Source: Microbacterium sp. (GTDB lineage Bacteria > Actinomycetota > Actinomycetes > Actinomycetales > Microbacteriaceae). Taken from it: 64,000 nt of DNA. This document shows, piece by piece, positions 52,858 to 61,196 of this stretch. The position numbers and the translations under genes are program-made. The notes under the pieces were generated by a model. That model was not told where the DNA came from and searched no databases. It worked only from the letters and a program-made list of their open reading frames with translations. Each line of letters starts with the position of its first letter. The first letter of the stretch is position 1. The stretch lies in contig NZ_JAPSHY010000007.1 in NCBI RefSeq assembly GCF_031179285.1, positions 92,588 to 156,587 of the forward strand, written 5' to 3'.

Positions 52858-54043
52858 ATACTCCGTGATCTCGGACGTCGAGGAGTTCCGAGCGGCGTGT
52901 GCGGTACTCGCCGCCGGCACCGGTCCGGTCGCGGTCGACGTGGAGCGCGCTTCCGGTTTCCGTTACTCGCAGCGCGCCTACCTGGTGCAGGTGTTCCGCC
53001 GAGACGCCGGCGTCTTCCTCTTCGACCCACCGCCGCTCGGCGACTTCGCTCCGCTTCAGCAGGCGATCGGCGACGAGGAATGGGTGTTCCACGCCGCCAG
53101 CCAGGATCTGCCGTCGCTGCGCGAGCTCGACCTCCTGCCCTCACGGATCTTCGACACGGAACTCGCCGCGCGACTGCTCGGCCACGATCGTGTCGGCCTC
53201 GCCGCCGTCGTGGAGCAGACTCTCGGCATCACCCTGAAGAAGGAGCACTCCGCAGCCGACTGGTCCACCCGTCCGCTGCCGCCGGCCTGGCTCGATTATG
53301 CCGCTCTCGACGTGCTGCACCTCGTCGACGTGCGCGACGTCCTCGCCGCGGAGCTGGAGGAGCAGCACAAGACGCAGTTCGCCGCTGAAGAGTTCACGGC
53401 GACCCTCGCTCGTCTGCCGAAGCCGCCGCGGGAGGATCCGTGGCGCCGTCTGAGTGGGCTTCACCAGGTGCGCGGAGCGCGCAATCTGGCCGTCGCACGC
53501 GAGTTGTGGCGCGCCAGAGAGGCGTACGCTCAGGAGCAGGACGTCTCCCCCGGGCGTCTCGTCCCTGACCGTTCGCTCGTCGCCGCGGTGATGGCGAATC
53601 CGCAGAGCAAGCAGGCACTGGCCGCCCTGAAGGACTTCCAGGGACGCGCCAGCCGCAGTCAGCTCGATCGCTGGTGGCAGGCGATCGCGGCAGGGCGCGA
53701 GAGCACCGAGCTTCCCCGTGAGCGGGTTCCCAGCGATGCGCTTCCCCCGCCCCGGGCGTGGGCTGACCGCAACCCCGAGGCGGACGCACGGCTCAAGGCC
53801 GCCCGTCCCGTCGTGGAGGGCGTCGCCGAAGAACTCGGGATGCCGACCGAGAACCTGCTGACCCCGGAGTTCCTCCGCCGCGTGGCATGGGAACCGCGCG
53901 GCGGCACGGCGGAAGAGATCGCGCACGCGCTCGCCGAACTCGGCGCCCGCCCGTGGCAGATTGAACACACTGCACAGAAGATCGCGGATGCCTTTGTAGA
54001 GGCCGCTCAAGTGCCCGACAGCGCCGACACGCCCGCTTCGTAG
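52850..54043 (+). CDS. rnd: Ribonuclease D-like 3'-5' exoribonuclease
   Basis: 397 residues. DEDD exonuclease: Exo I VAVDVERASGFRY near 28-40, Exo II WVFHAASQDLPSLREL near 80-95, and Exo III LDYAALDVLHLVDVRDVL near 146-163. Two HRDC-like helical domains follow, as in RNase D, which trims tRNA precursors. GTG start within the end of the DUF3000 gene. Confidence 0.94.
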   Translation: MTEYSVISDVEEFRAACAVLAAGTGPVAVDVERASGFRYSQRAYLVQVFRRDAGVFLFDPPPLGDFAPLQQAIGDEEWVFHAASQDLPSLRELDLLPSRIFDTELAARLLGHDRVGLAAVVEQTLGITLKKEHSAADWSTRPLPPAWLDYAALDVLHLVDVRDVLAAELEEQHKTQFAAEEFTATLARLPKPPREDPWRRLSGLHQVRGARNLAVARELWRAREAYAQEQDVSPGRLVPDRSLVAAVMANPQSKQALAALKDFQGRASRSQLDRWWQAIAAGRESTELPRERVPSDALPPPRAWADRNPEADARLKAARPVVEGVAEELGMPTENLLTPEFLRRVAWEPRGGTAEEIAHALAELGARPWQIEHTAQKIADAFVEAAQVPDSADTPAS

Positions 54044-54116
54044 GTTCGACCCAACCGATTCTTCCCGGATTTCCGCTCTCCATAGACTGAGGCCACCGCA
54101 CAAACTTGGAGGCAGA

Positions 54117-55322
54117 GTGGCCGAGATCTCGGACGTCTTCTTCGTCGATGGAGTGCGCACCCCCTTCGGGCGCGCCGGCGAAAAAGGCATGTACTGGAAC
54201 ACCCGCGCAGATGACCTCGCCGTGAAGGCGACCATCGGCCTGATGGAGCGCAACCCGGCCGTTCCGGCCGACCGCATCGACGATGTGGCGATCGCCGCGA
54301 CCTCACAGACCGGCGATCAGGGCCTCACGCTCGGCCGTTCGGTGGCGATTCTCGCCGGGCTGCCGCAGACCGTTCCCGGGCTCGCCGTCGAGCGGATGTG
54401 CGCCGGGGCGATGACGAGCGTCACCACGATGGGCGCATCGATCGGCGTCGGGATGTACGACCTCGCCTTGGCCGGTGGCGTCGAACACATGGGCCACCAC
54501 CCCATCGGCGGCAACGCCGACCCCAACCCACGCTTCGTGGCCGAGAAGATGGTCGATCCCGGCGCGTTGAACATGGGCGTGACCGCTGAGCGGATCTTCG
54601 ACCGGTTCCCGCACCTGACGAAGGAGCGCTCCGACCGCTACGGCATGCTCAGCCAGCACAAGGTGCAGGCGGCCTATGACGCGGGCAAGATCCAGCCGGA
54701 CCTCGTCTCTGTCGCCATCAAGGACGCCGAGGGCGCCTGGGGGCTGGCCACCGAGGACGAGGGTCGCCGCCCGCAGACGACGATGGAGGATCTGGCTGCT
54801 CTCAAGACCCCGTTCCGTCCGCATGGCCGCGTGACCGCCGGGACCTCCTCACCGCTCACCGACGGCGCGACGATGTCACTGCTCGCCGGCGGCGGTGCAG
54901 TGAAGGAACTGGGTCTCGCCCCGAAGATGCGGATGGTGTCGTTCGCGTTCGCCGGCGTGCAGCCGGAGATCATGGGCATCGGACCGATCCCGTCGACCGA
55001 GAAGGCCTTGAAGAAGGCTGGTCTGCAGATCTCCGATATCGGACTGTTCGAGCTCAACGAGGCGTTCGCCATCCAGGTGATCTCCCTCCTCGATCATTTC
55101 GGTATCGCCGACGACGACCCCCGGGTCAACCAGTGGGGCGGGGCGATCGCAGTGGGTCACCCGCTCGCCGCCTCCGGCGTCCGGCTCATGATTCAGCTTG
55201 CGGCGCAGTTCGCCGAGCGTCCCGACGTGCGCTACGGCCTCACCGCGATGTGCGTCGGCCTCGGTCAGGGTGGCTCCGTCATCTGGGAGAACCCTCACTA
55301 CGACGGCAAGAAGAGGAAGTAA
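54117..55322 (+). CDS. fadA: Acetyl-CoA C-acyltransferase (thiolase)
   Basis: 401-residue thiolase. The acyl-accepting Cys is in VERMCAGAMTSVTT (near 95). NEAFAIQVISLLDHFG, the His in GAIAVGHPLAASGVRL and the second Cys in TAMCVGLGQGGSVIWE are the other catalytic motifs. Together with the next gene it forms the beta-oxidation pair. GTG start with GGAGG 7 nt upstream, and a possible -10 TAGACT about 30 nt up. fadB starts 6 nt after its stop. Confidence 0.95.
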   Translation: MAEISDVFFVDGVRTPFGRAGEKGMYWNTRADDLAVKATIGLMERNPAVPADRIDDVAIAATSQTGDQGLTLGRSVAILAGLPQTVPGLAVERMCAGAMTSVTTMGASIGVGMYDLALAGGVEHMGHHPIGGNADPNPRFVAEKMVDPGALNMGVTAERIFDRFPHLTKERSDRYGMLSQHKVQAAYDAGKIQPDLVSVAIKDAEGAWGLATEDEGRRPQTTMEDLAALKTPFRPHGRVTAGTSSPLTDGATMSLLAGGGAVKELGLAPKMRMVSFAFAGVQPEIMGIGPIPSTEKALKKAGLQISDIGLFELNEAFAIQVISLLDHFGIADDDPRVNQWGGAIAVGHPLAASGVRLMIQLAAQFAERPDVRYGLTAMCVGLGQGGSVIWENPHYDGKKRK

Positions 55323-55328
55323 CGCGCC

Positions 55329-57473
55329 ATGACCAACTACGACGCGATCGATTTCTCCCCCATCCAGGCACTCACCGAGGGCGAGGTCGTCACGCACTCG
55401 ACGGTCCGCGACATCCGCCTCGCCTCGGGCAAGGTGCTCGCCCTCATCACTCTCGACAACGGGCGCGACCACACCAGGCCGAACACGCTCGGACCTGCCA
55501 CTCTCACCGAACTCGATGAGACGCTCGAGGCCCTGCGTGCCCGAGCTGCCGCCGGCAAGATCCAGGCGGTGGGGATCACGGGCAAGCAGTACATCCTCGC
55601 CGCCGGCGCCGACCTTTCCGATATCGGCAAGGTGGGCTCGCGCGACAATGCTCGTCTCATCGCCCAGCTCGGGCACAAGGTGCTCGGCAAGCTCAGCGAG
55701 CTCGGCGTTCCGTCGTTCGCTTTCGTCAACGGCCTGGCCCTCGGCGGCGGGCTCGAGATCGCTCTGAACTCCACCTATCGCACCGTCGACGCCTCCGCCG
55801 CGGCGATCGCGCTGCCCGAGGTCTTCCTCGGGATCATCCCCGGCTGGGGCGGGGCCTACCTGCTGCCGAATCTCATCGGCATCGAGAACGCCCTCGAGGT
55901 CGTCATCTCCAACCCACTGAAACAGAACCGCATGCTCAAGCCGCAGCAGGCGTTCGAGTACGGCATCTTCGACGCCATCTTCCCGCCGGCGAACTATCTC
56001 GAGAATTCGCTCGCGTGGGCGGATGCGGTGCTGGGTGGCAAGAAGGTCGATCGCCGGAATGAGCCGGGCAAGATCGAGCGGCTCACGAAGTGGCCGATCG
56101 CTGTCAAGATGGCCCGCGGGATGCTCGAGTCGAAGATCGGAACGGTGCCGCGGTCGCCGTACATCGCCCTGGACCTGCTCGACAAGGCCAAGAGCGGCAC
56201 GAAGGCCGAGGGCTTCGCCCGCGAAGACGAGGCTCTCGCCGACCTCGTCGCGGGCGACCAGTTCGCCGCATCCATGTACGCCTTCGATCTCGTTCAGAAG
56301 CGGGCGAAGCGCCCGGTCGGGGCGCCGCCGAAAGAGGTGGCCAAGAAGGTCACCAAGGTCGGCATCATCGGCGCCGGTCTCATGGCGAGCCAGTTCGCGC
56401 TGCTGTTCGTGCGCAAGCTGCAGGTCCCCGTGCTGATCACCGACCTCGACCAGGCACGCGTCGACAAGGGCGTCGCCTACATCCACGAGGAGATCGGCAA
56501 GCTCGAGTCCAAGGGTCGCCTCGACGGCGACTCTGCGAACAAGCTTCGCTCTCTCGTGACCGGCACGACCGACAAGAACCTCTATGCCGACTGCGACTTC
56601 GTCATCGAGGCCGTCTTCGAGGAGGTGGGGGTCAAGCAGCAGGTGTTCGGCGAGATCGAGAAGATCGTCGCGGAGGATGCGATCCTCGCGACCAACACCT
56701 CATCGCTCTCGGTGGTGGAGATCGGCGAGAAGCTCGCACACCCGGAGCGCCTCGTCGGCTTCCACTTCTTCAATCCGGTCGCGGTGATGCCGCTGATCGA
56801 GATCGTGAGGACGCGCGGCACCTCGGAGGCTGCGCTCGCGACGGCCTTCGTCGTCGCGAAGAACCTGGGCAAGAACGCGGTGCTCACCGCTGATGCTCCC
56901 GGCTTCGTCGTGAACCGCCTGCTCGCCAAGGTCATGGGCGAGGCGGCGCGCGCGGTGTACGAGGGCACGCCTGTCGTCGATGTCGAGAAGGCCTTCGCGC
57001 CTCTCGGCCTGCCGATGGGACCGTTCCAGCTGATCGACCTCGTGGGATGGAAGGTCGCAGCGCACGTGCAGGACACGATGGTGCAGGCATTCCCGGATCG
57101 CTTCTACGCGAACGAGAACTTCCACGCCCTCGCCGAGCTGGATGCCGTCGTCGAGAAGGACAAGGGCGGCCGGGTGACCGGGTGGACGAAGCAGGCGGAG
57201 AGACTGCTGAAGCCCGCTGTCGGCTCGTCCCCGGCCACGGCAGACACCATCCTGACCCGCGTCCAGGACGGACTGGCGAAGGAGATCAGGATCATGCTGG
57301 ACGAAGGAGTCGTGCCGGAGGTCGAGGACATCGACCTCTGTCTGATCCTGGGCGCCGGGTGGCCGTTCATCGACGGTGGAGCGTCACCGTACCTCGACCG
57401 CGAAGGCGCGTCGGAGCGAGTGTTCGGAGGCTCCTTCCACACCCCGCAGATCCGCGGCATCGACCACCGCTGA
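55329..57473 (+). CDS. fadB: Enoyl-CoA hydratase / 3-hydroxyacyl-CoA dehydrogenase fusion
   Basis: 714 residues. The N-terminal crotonase domain (about 15-210) has the oxyanion elements GKQYILAAGADLSDIG and NGLALGGGLEIALN. The dehydrogenase part (about 335 on) has the NAD-binding VGIIGAGLMASQFALLFV, then VIEAVFEEVGVKQQVF and ATNTSSLSVVEIGEKL. HPERLVGFHFFNPVAVMPLI carries the catalytic His. The C-terminal domain is duplicated. It is the multifunctional beta-oxidation subunit working with the adjacent thiolase. A strong hairpin follows directly. Confidence 0.95.
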   Translation: MTNYDAIDFSPIQALTEGEVVTHSTVRDIRLASGKVLALITLDNGRDHTRPNTLGPATLTELDETLEALRARAAAGKIQAVGITGKQYILAAGADLSDIGKVGSRDNARLIAQLGHKVLGKLSELGVPSFAFVNGLALGGGLEIALNSTYRTVDASAAAIALPEVFLGIIPGWGGAYLLPNLIGIENALEVVISNPLKQNRMLKPQQAFEYGIFDAIFPPANYLENSLAWADAVLGGKKVDRRNEPGKIERLTKWPIAVKMARGMLESKIGTVPRSPYIALDLLDKAKSGTKAEGFAREDEALADLVAGDQFAASMYAFDLVQKRAKRPVGAPPKEVAKKVTKVGIIGAGLMASQFALLFVRKLQVPVLITDLDQARVDKGVAYIHEEIGKLESKGRLDGDSANKLRSLVTGTTDKNLYADCDFVIEAVFEEVGVKQQVFGEIEKIVAEDAILATNTSSLSVVEIGEKLAHPERLVGFHFFNPVAVMPLIEIVRTRGTSEAALATAFVVAKNLGKNAVLTADAPGFVVNRLLAKVMGEAARAVYEGTPVVDVEKAFAPLGLPMGPFQLIDLVGWKVAAHVQDTMVQAFPDRFYANENFHALAELDAVVEKDKGGRVTGWTKQAERLLKPAVGSSPATADTILTRVQDGLAKEIRIMLDEGVVPEVEDIDLCLILGAGWPFIDGGASPYLDREGASERVFGGSFHTPQIRGIDHR

Positions 57474-57480
57474 TCGTCTG

Positions 57481-57518
57481 CAGAAGGCGGGACCGTCCCG
57501 GGGCGGTCCCGCCTTCTG
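57481..57518 (+). terminator. Terminator hairpin of the fadA-fadB operon
   Basis: 15-bp stem CAGAAGGCGGGACCG with an 8-nt loop that can itself pair, 8 nt after the fadB stop. No T-run follows. Confidence 0.75.
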
Positions 57519-57677
57519 CCGTCGGGAGGACCTGGCCACGAGTCCTCCGACGTTTCGGAACTCCCGCGTTTCCGCCTCGGGGCACGCCGGGTAACGCGGA
57601 ACGAACAGCTCATGAACTCCCCCGCGTGGCGCCGTCAGACTCCGACCTGGCGGACGAAGACGCGGCACAGTGGAGTC

Positions 57678-58373
57678 ATGGACATGATCTTGTCGATGAT
57701 GAGCGGTAAAGGGATGTCAGGGCTGTTCCGGACCGGCACCGCGATCCTGACGATACTGCTCGTGGTTCCGGCGCTGCTGAAGATCTTCATCGTCACGGTC
57801 GACGAGGGGTGGGCTGCGATCCGCACCCGCAACGGCAAGCCGATCATCCGCAACCGCCCGCAGCGCCGGCCGGCGAACCGCCGCGGCGCGGTCGGCGAGG
57901 TGGTCGTGCTCGACCCGGGGTCTCACGGTGCGTTCCCCCTCTTCTACTGGTACCGGCTCATCGACGTCCGATGCCGCGCCACTGACCTTCCGGCCCGCGA
58001 GATGAGCGGGGCGACGGGAATGCAGTTCCGAGTTCACGCATCCTTCGAGTGGCGCCCCATCCCCACCGGCCGCGACCTGCGAGTCTTCGAGCTCGACGTC
58101 GTCAACGTCAACGAGCGTGCGTCGAACATCGTGGGTGCCGCTCTGCGAGACGTCATCCGCGGGATCGACGGCGTCGAGCTTCCTCACAACGACGAGATCA
58201 ACACACGGGTGATCGCCGCCAGTGCGGAGGAGGTCCGCCGTGCCTGCGGCGTCGAACTCGTCCGCGTGATGGTCACCGGAGACGCGCTGACCGACGGATA
58301 CCTGATGTCCACTGCGCTCCGTGAGAGCGACCGCGGCGCTCAGGCCGTCGCCTCGCTGCATGCTCTGAACTGA
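57678..58373 (+). CDS. SPFH/Band 7-like membrane-anchored protein
   Basis: 231 residues. One N-terminal membrane helix (TAILTILLVVPALLKIFIV, about 15-33) is followed by VDEGWAAIRTRNGKPIIRNR and strand-rich SPFH-type sequence (GEVVVLDPGSHGAFPLFYWY; MQFRVHASFEWRPI). An alpha/beta part with VGAALRDVIRGIDGVELPHN and VELVRVMVTGDALTDGY follows. The long helical tail of flotillins is missing. ATG with GGAG before it; the frame is open 22 codons further up. It might organise membrane complexes with the next membrane protein, 37 nt downstream. Confidence 0.75.
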   Translation: MDMILSMMSGKGMSGLFRTGTAILTILLVVPALLKIFIVTVDEGWAAIRTRNGKPIIRNRPQRRPANRRGAVGEVVVLDPGSHGAFPLFYWYRLIDVRCRATDLPAREMSGATGMQFRVHASFEWRPIPTGRDLRVFELDVVNVNERASNIVGAALRDVIRGIDGVELPHNDEINTRVIAASAEEVRRACGVELVRVMVTGDALTDGYLMSTALRESDRGAQAVASLHALN

Positions 58374-58397
58374 ATCGAAGCCGCCGCCGGTCGCGTG

Positions 58398-58403
58398 TAA
58401 CGT
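58398..58403 (+). promoter_or_regulatory. -10 element of a leaderless-type promoter for the four-helix membrane gene
   Basis: TAACGT with 7 nt before the ATG at 58411. Confidence 0.45.
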
Positions 58404-58410
58404 TCTCACC

Positions 58411-59085
58411 ATGGTCGGACATGACGACAGCGTGCCGGACGGAGCGTCGGTCACGCAGCGCCACCCGTTCTCGCCGCGGACTGCGCAAGAGCCGATGGCC
58501 TTCACGCGCGACGAGCTGGGGCGCGGGGGCTGGTATGCCTGGGTCGTCTTCATGACCCTGATGCTCGCTGGGCTCAACGTCCTCATCTTCGTCGCCTCCG
58601 CCCCCTCCGCTCTCTCCACGCCGTCGTTCTCCGGTGTGCTCCTCACCTCCGTGATGATGGTCACGATCTACGCCGGGATCATCGGAGGCGCGGTCTCGCT
58701 CCTGGTCATGGCGCTCGGGTTGCCGCTTGCCCGGCTGCTGGGTCGGGCCCTCCGATCCGAGCCCGCTCTCAGCATCCACCTGGCCGTTTACGTCACGCTC
58801 GGCCTGGTCTTCGGCGCCGCGACCGTCGGGATCGCGTCCGCGCTGACCGGCATCCCGATCATGCAGAACACGTTCGGCGCCGTGCTGGGCGTCGCGGCAG
58901 CGCTGGCCGTGCCCGCAGGCTGGTCACTCACCGTCCGCCGCGCGCTCCGCGACGATCGCGGCATCACCCCGACCCGGCGGGGCAGGCATCACGAGAAACG
59001 CCGACACGGCCTTCCCAGGGGTGCGGACGCCGACGCGGCGTTCGAGGACGCCGTCCTGACCGAAGGCCAGGAACCGATCCGCTGA
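58411..59085 (+). CDS. Four-helix membrane protein of unknown function
   Basis: 224 residues. A soluble N-terminal part (1-40) precedes four hydrophobic segments: AWVVFMTLMLAGLNVLIFVA, VLLTSVMMVTIYAGIIGGAV, LAVYVTLGLVFGAATVGIAS and AVLGVAAALAVPAGWSL. The basic-acidic C-terminal tail includes RRGRHHEKRRHGLPRG. I do not recognise a family. TAACGT 7 nt before the ATG suggests a leaderless start. It ends 1 nt before the convergent dxs gene. Confidence 0.7.
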   Translation: MVGHDDSVPDGASVTQRHPFSPRTAQEPMAFTRDELGRGGWYAWVVFMTLMLAGLNVLIFVASAPSALSTPSFSGVLLTSVMMVTIYAGIIGGAVSLLVMALGLPLARLLGRALRSEPALSIHLAVYVTLGLVFGAATVGIASALTGIPIMQNTFGAVLGVAAALAVPAGWSLTVRRALRDDRGITPTRRGRHHEKRRHGLPRGADADAAFEDAVLTEGQEPIR

Positions 59086-59086
59086 G

Positions 59087-61030
59087 TCAGCGCCGCTCGT
59101 GCACCGGCAGGTCGATCGCGCCGGTTTCGCCGGCGTTCCGGGCAACCGGGATACGAGTGCCGAGCACCTGGGAGACGACGTCCTGCGCGATCTTCGAGGC
59201 GGTGAGACCGGCATCCGCGAGGATCTGGTCTCGGGATGCATGGTCGATGAACTCATCCGGCAACCCCAGCTCGTCCACCGCGGTGTCGATGCCGGACTCT
59301 CGAAGCACCTGCCGGACCCGTGTGCCGATGCCGCCGACGCGGATGCCGTCCTCCATCGTGATCACCAGGCGGTGGCGCGCCGCGAGTGCCACGACCGACG
59401 GCTGCACCGGGATCGCCCAGCGCGGGTCGACGACCGTCGCGCCGATCCCCTGGGCGCGAAGCCGCTCTGCGACATCCGTCGCGAGCGCGGCGAACGGCCC
59501 GATCCCGACGAGGAGCACATCCTCAGTGTCGCCTCGAGCGAGGACGTCCACGCCGTCGTGAAGGCGTTCGAGGGCGGGGAGTTCGGGCGCGATCTCGCCC
59601 TTCGGGAAACGGATCACCGTCGGCGCGTCGTCGACGGCGACGGCTTCGTTCAACGCCTCTTGCAACCGCACTCCGTCGCGCGGAGCAGCGATCCGGATGT
59701 GCGGCACGATCTGCAGCATCGCGAGATCCCACATGCCGTGGTGGCTGGGACCATCGGGGCCGGTGACGCCGGCACGATCGAGGACGAAGGTCACCCCGGC
59801 GCGGTGCAGGGCCACATCCATCAGCACCTGATCGAAGGCGCGGCCCATGAAGGTCGCGTACACCGCGACGACCGGGTGGAGGCCGCCGAATGCGAGTCCG
59901 GCGGCTGACGCGACGGCATGCTGCTCGGCGATGCCGACGTCATAGACCCGGTCGGGGAAGCGCTCGGCGAACGGCGCGAGCCCGGTCGGGCGCAGCATCG
60001 CCGCCGTCATCGCGATGACTCTCGGGTCCCGCCCGCCGATGTCCACGAGCGCTTCCGAGAAGACATCGGTCCAGCCCTGGCCCGCGCTGCCGGTGAGAGT
60101 CTCCCCCGTTGCCGGATCGATGCGTCCGACGGCATGGAACTGATCGGCTTCGTCGTCGCGAGCCGGCTGATATCCGCGGCCCTTCTCCGTGATGGCGTGG
60201 ACGATCACCGGCGCTCCGTAGGACTTGGCAAGCTCCAGCGTCTCGAGCAGCGCTTCCATGTCATGGCCGTCGACGGGACCGAGGTACTTGATGTCGAGGT
60301 TCGAGTACAGCGCCTCGTTGTTCGTGAAGCGCGAGAGGAAGCCATGCGTGCCACCACGCACACCGCGGAAGACCGCGCGTCCGACCGGCCCGAAGGAGCG
60401 GAAGAGACGGTCGGATCGATGATGGAGACTCTTGTACGCCGCGGCGGTGCGCACCCGGTTGAGGTAGCGCGACATCCCGCCGATGGTCGGCGCGTAGGAG
60501 CGTCCGTTGTCGTTCACGACGATGACGAGGTTGCGGTCGTTGTCGTCGGAGATGTTGTTGAGCGCTTCCCACGTCATTCCACCGGTGAGAGCACCGTCGC
60601 CGACGATCGCCACGACGTGACGGTCGGCACGGCCGGTCGCGGTCATCGCGCGCGACACTCCATCGGCCCAGCTCAGTGAGCTTGAGGCATGCGAGGATTC
60701 GACGACGTCGTGCGGGCTCTCGCTGCGCTGCGGGTAGCCTGCGAGACCGCCCCGCACGCGAAGCCCCGAGAAGTCCTGTCGCCCGGTGAGCAGTTTGTGC
60801 ACGTACGACTGGTGGCCGGTGTCGAAGATGAACGGATCGTCCGGCGACGAGAACACCCGGTGCAGCGCGATCGTCAGCTCGACGACACCCAGGTTCGGGC
60901 CGAGGTGGCCTCCGGTCTGAGAGACGTTGTGAACGAGGAATTCCCGGATCTCACCGGCGAGCTCCACGAGCTGGTCGGTGGACAGTGCGTCCAGGTCACG
61001 GGGTCCTGAGATGCTCGGAAGAATGGGCAT
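59087..61030 (-). CDS. dxs: 1-deoxy-D-xylulose-5-phosphate synthase
   Basis: 647-residue TPP enzyme, first step of the MEP isoprenoid pathway (pyruvate + glyceraldehyde 3-phosphate). GGHLGPNLGVVELTIALHRV, FDTGHQSYVHKLLTGR, the TPP motif GDGALTGGMTWEALNN and DRAGVTGPDGPSHHGMWDLA (pyrimidine/C-terminal transketolase domain) are all present. Start at the ATG 5 nt after GAGGAGG; a GTG 6 nt earlier is covered by the ribosome site. It lies downstream of acn with a hairpin between them. Confidence 0.97.
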   Translation of the reverse strand: MPILPSISGPRDLDALSTDQLVELAGEIREFLVHNVSQTGGHLGPNLGVVELTIALHRVFSSPDDPFIFDTGHQSYVHKLLTGRQDFSGLRVRGGLAGYPQRSESPHDVVESSHASSSLSWADGVSRAMTATGRADRHVVAIVGDGALTGGMTWEALNNISDDNDRNLVIVVNDNGRSYAPTIGGMSRYLNRVRTAAAYKSLHHRSDRLFRSFGPVGRAVFRGVRGGTHGFLSRFTNNEALYSNLDIKYLGPVDGHDMEALLETLELAKSYGAPVIVHAITEKGRGYQPARDDEADQFHAVGRIDPATGETLTGSAGQGWTDVFSEALVDIGGRDPRVIAMTAAMLRPTGLAPFAERFPDRVYDVGIAEQHAVASAAGLAFGGLHPVVAVYATFMGRAFDQVLMDVALHRAGVTFVLDRAGVTGPDGPSHHGMWDLAMLQIVPHIRIAAPRDGVRLQEALNEAVAVDDAPTVIRFPKGEIAPELPALERLHDGVDVLARGDTEDVLLVGIGPFAALATDVAERLRAQGIGATVVDPRWAIPVQPSVVALAARHRLVITMEDGIRVGGIGTRVRQVLRESGIDTAVDELGLPDEFIDHASRDQILADAGLTASKIAQDVVSQVLGTRIPVARNAGETGAIDLPVHERR

Positions 61031-61154
61031 CTGCACCTCCTCACAGGCTTCGCCGATGCGCCCGAATCGGACGCGGACGTCGTGTCGATCCTACCGCTCC
61101 CACCCGTGAAACCTCGGAGAGTGCGCCGGGGGCGAGACCGCGCCGGTACGCGAA

Positions 61155-61185
61155 TGGGGCCCGGGGTTCACACCACCGGGCCCCA
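61155..61185 (-). terminator. Hairpin after acn
   Basis: 10-bp stem TGGGGCCCGG with an 11-nt loop, 12 nt past the acn stop; no T-run. The remaining about 120 nt to dxs hold its promoter and ribosome site. Confidence 0.55.
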
Positions 61186-61196
61186 CTCCGTTGCGA

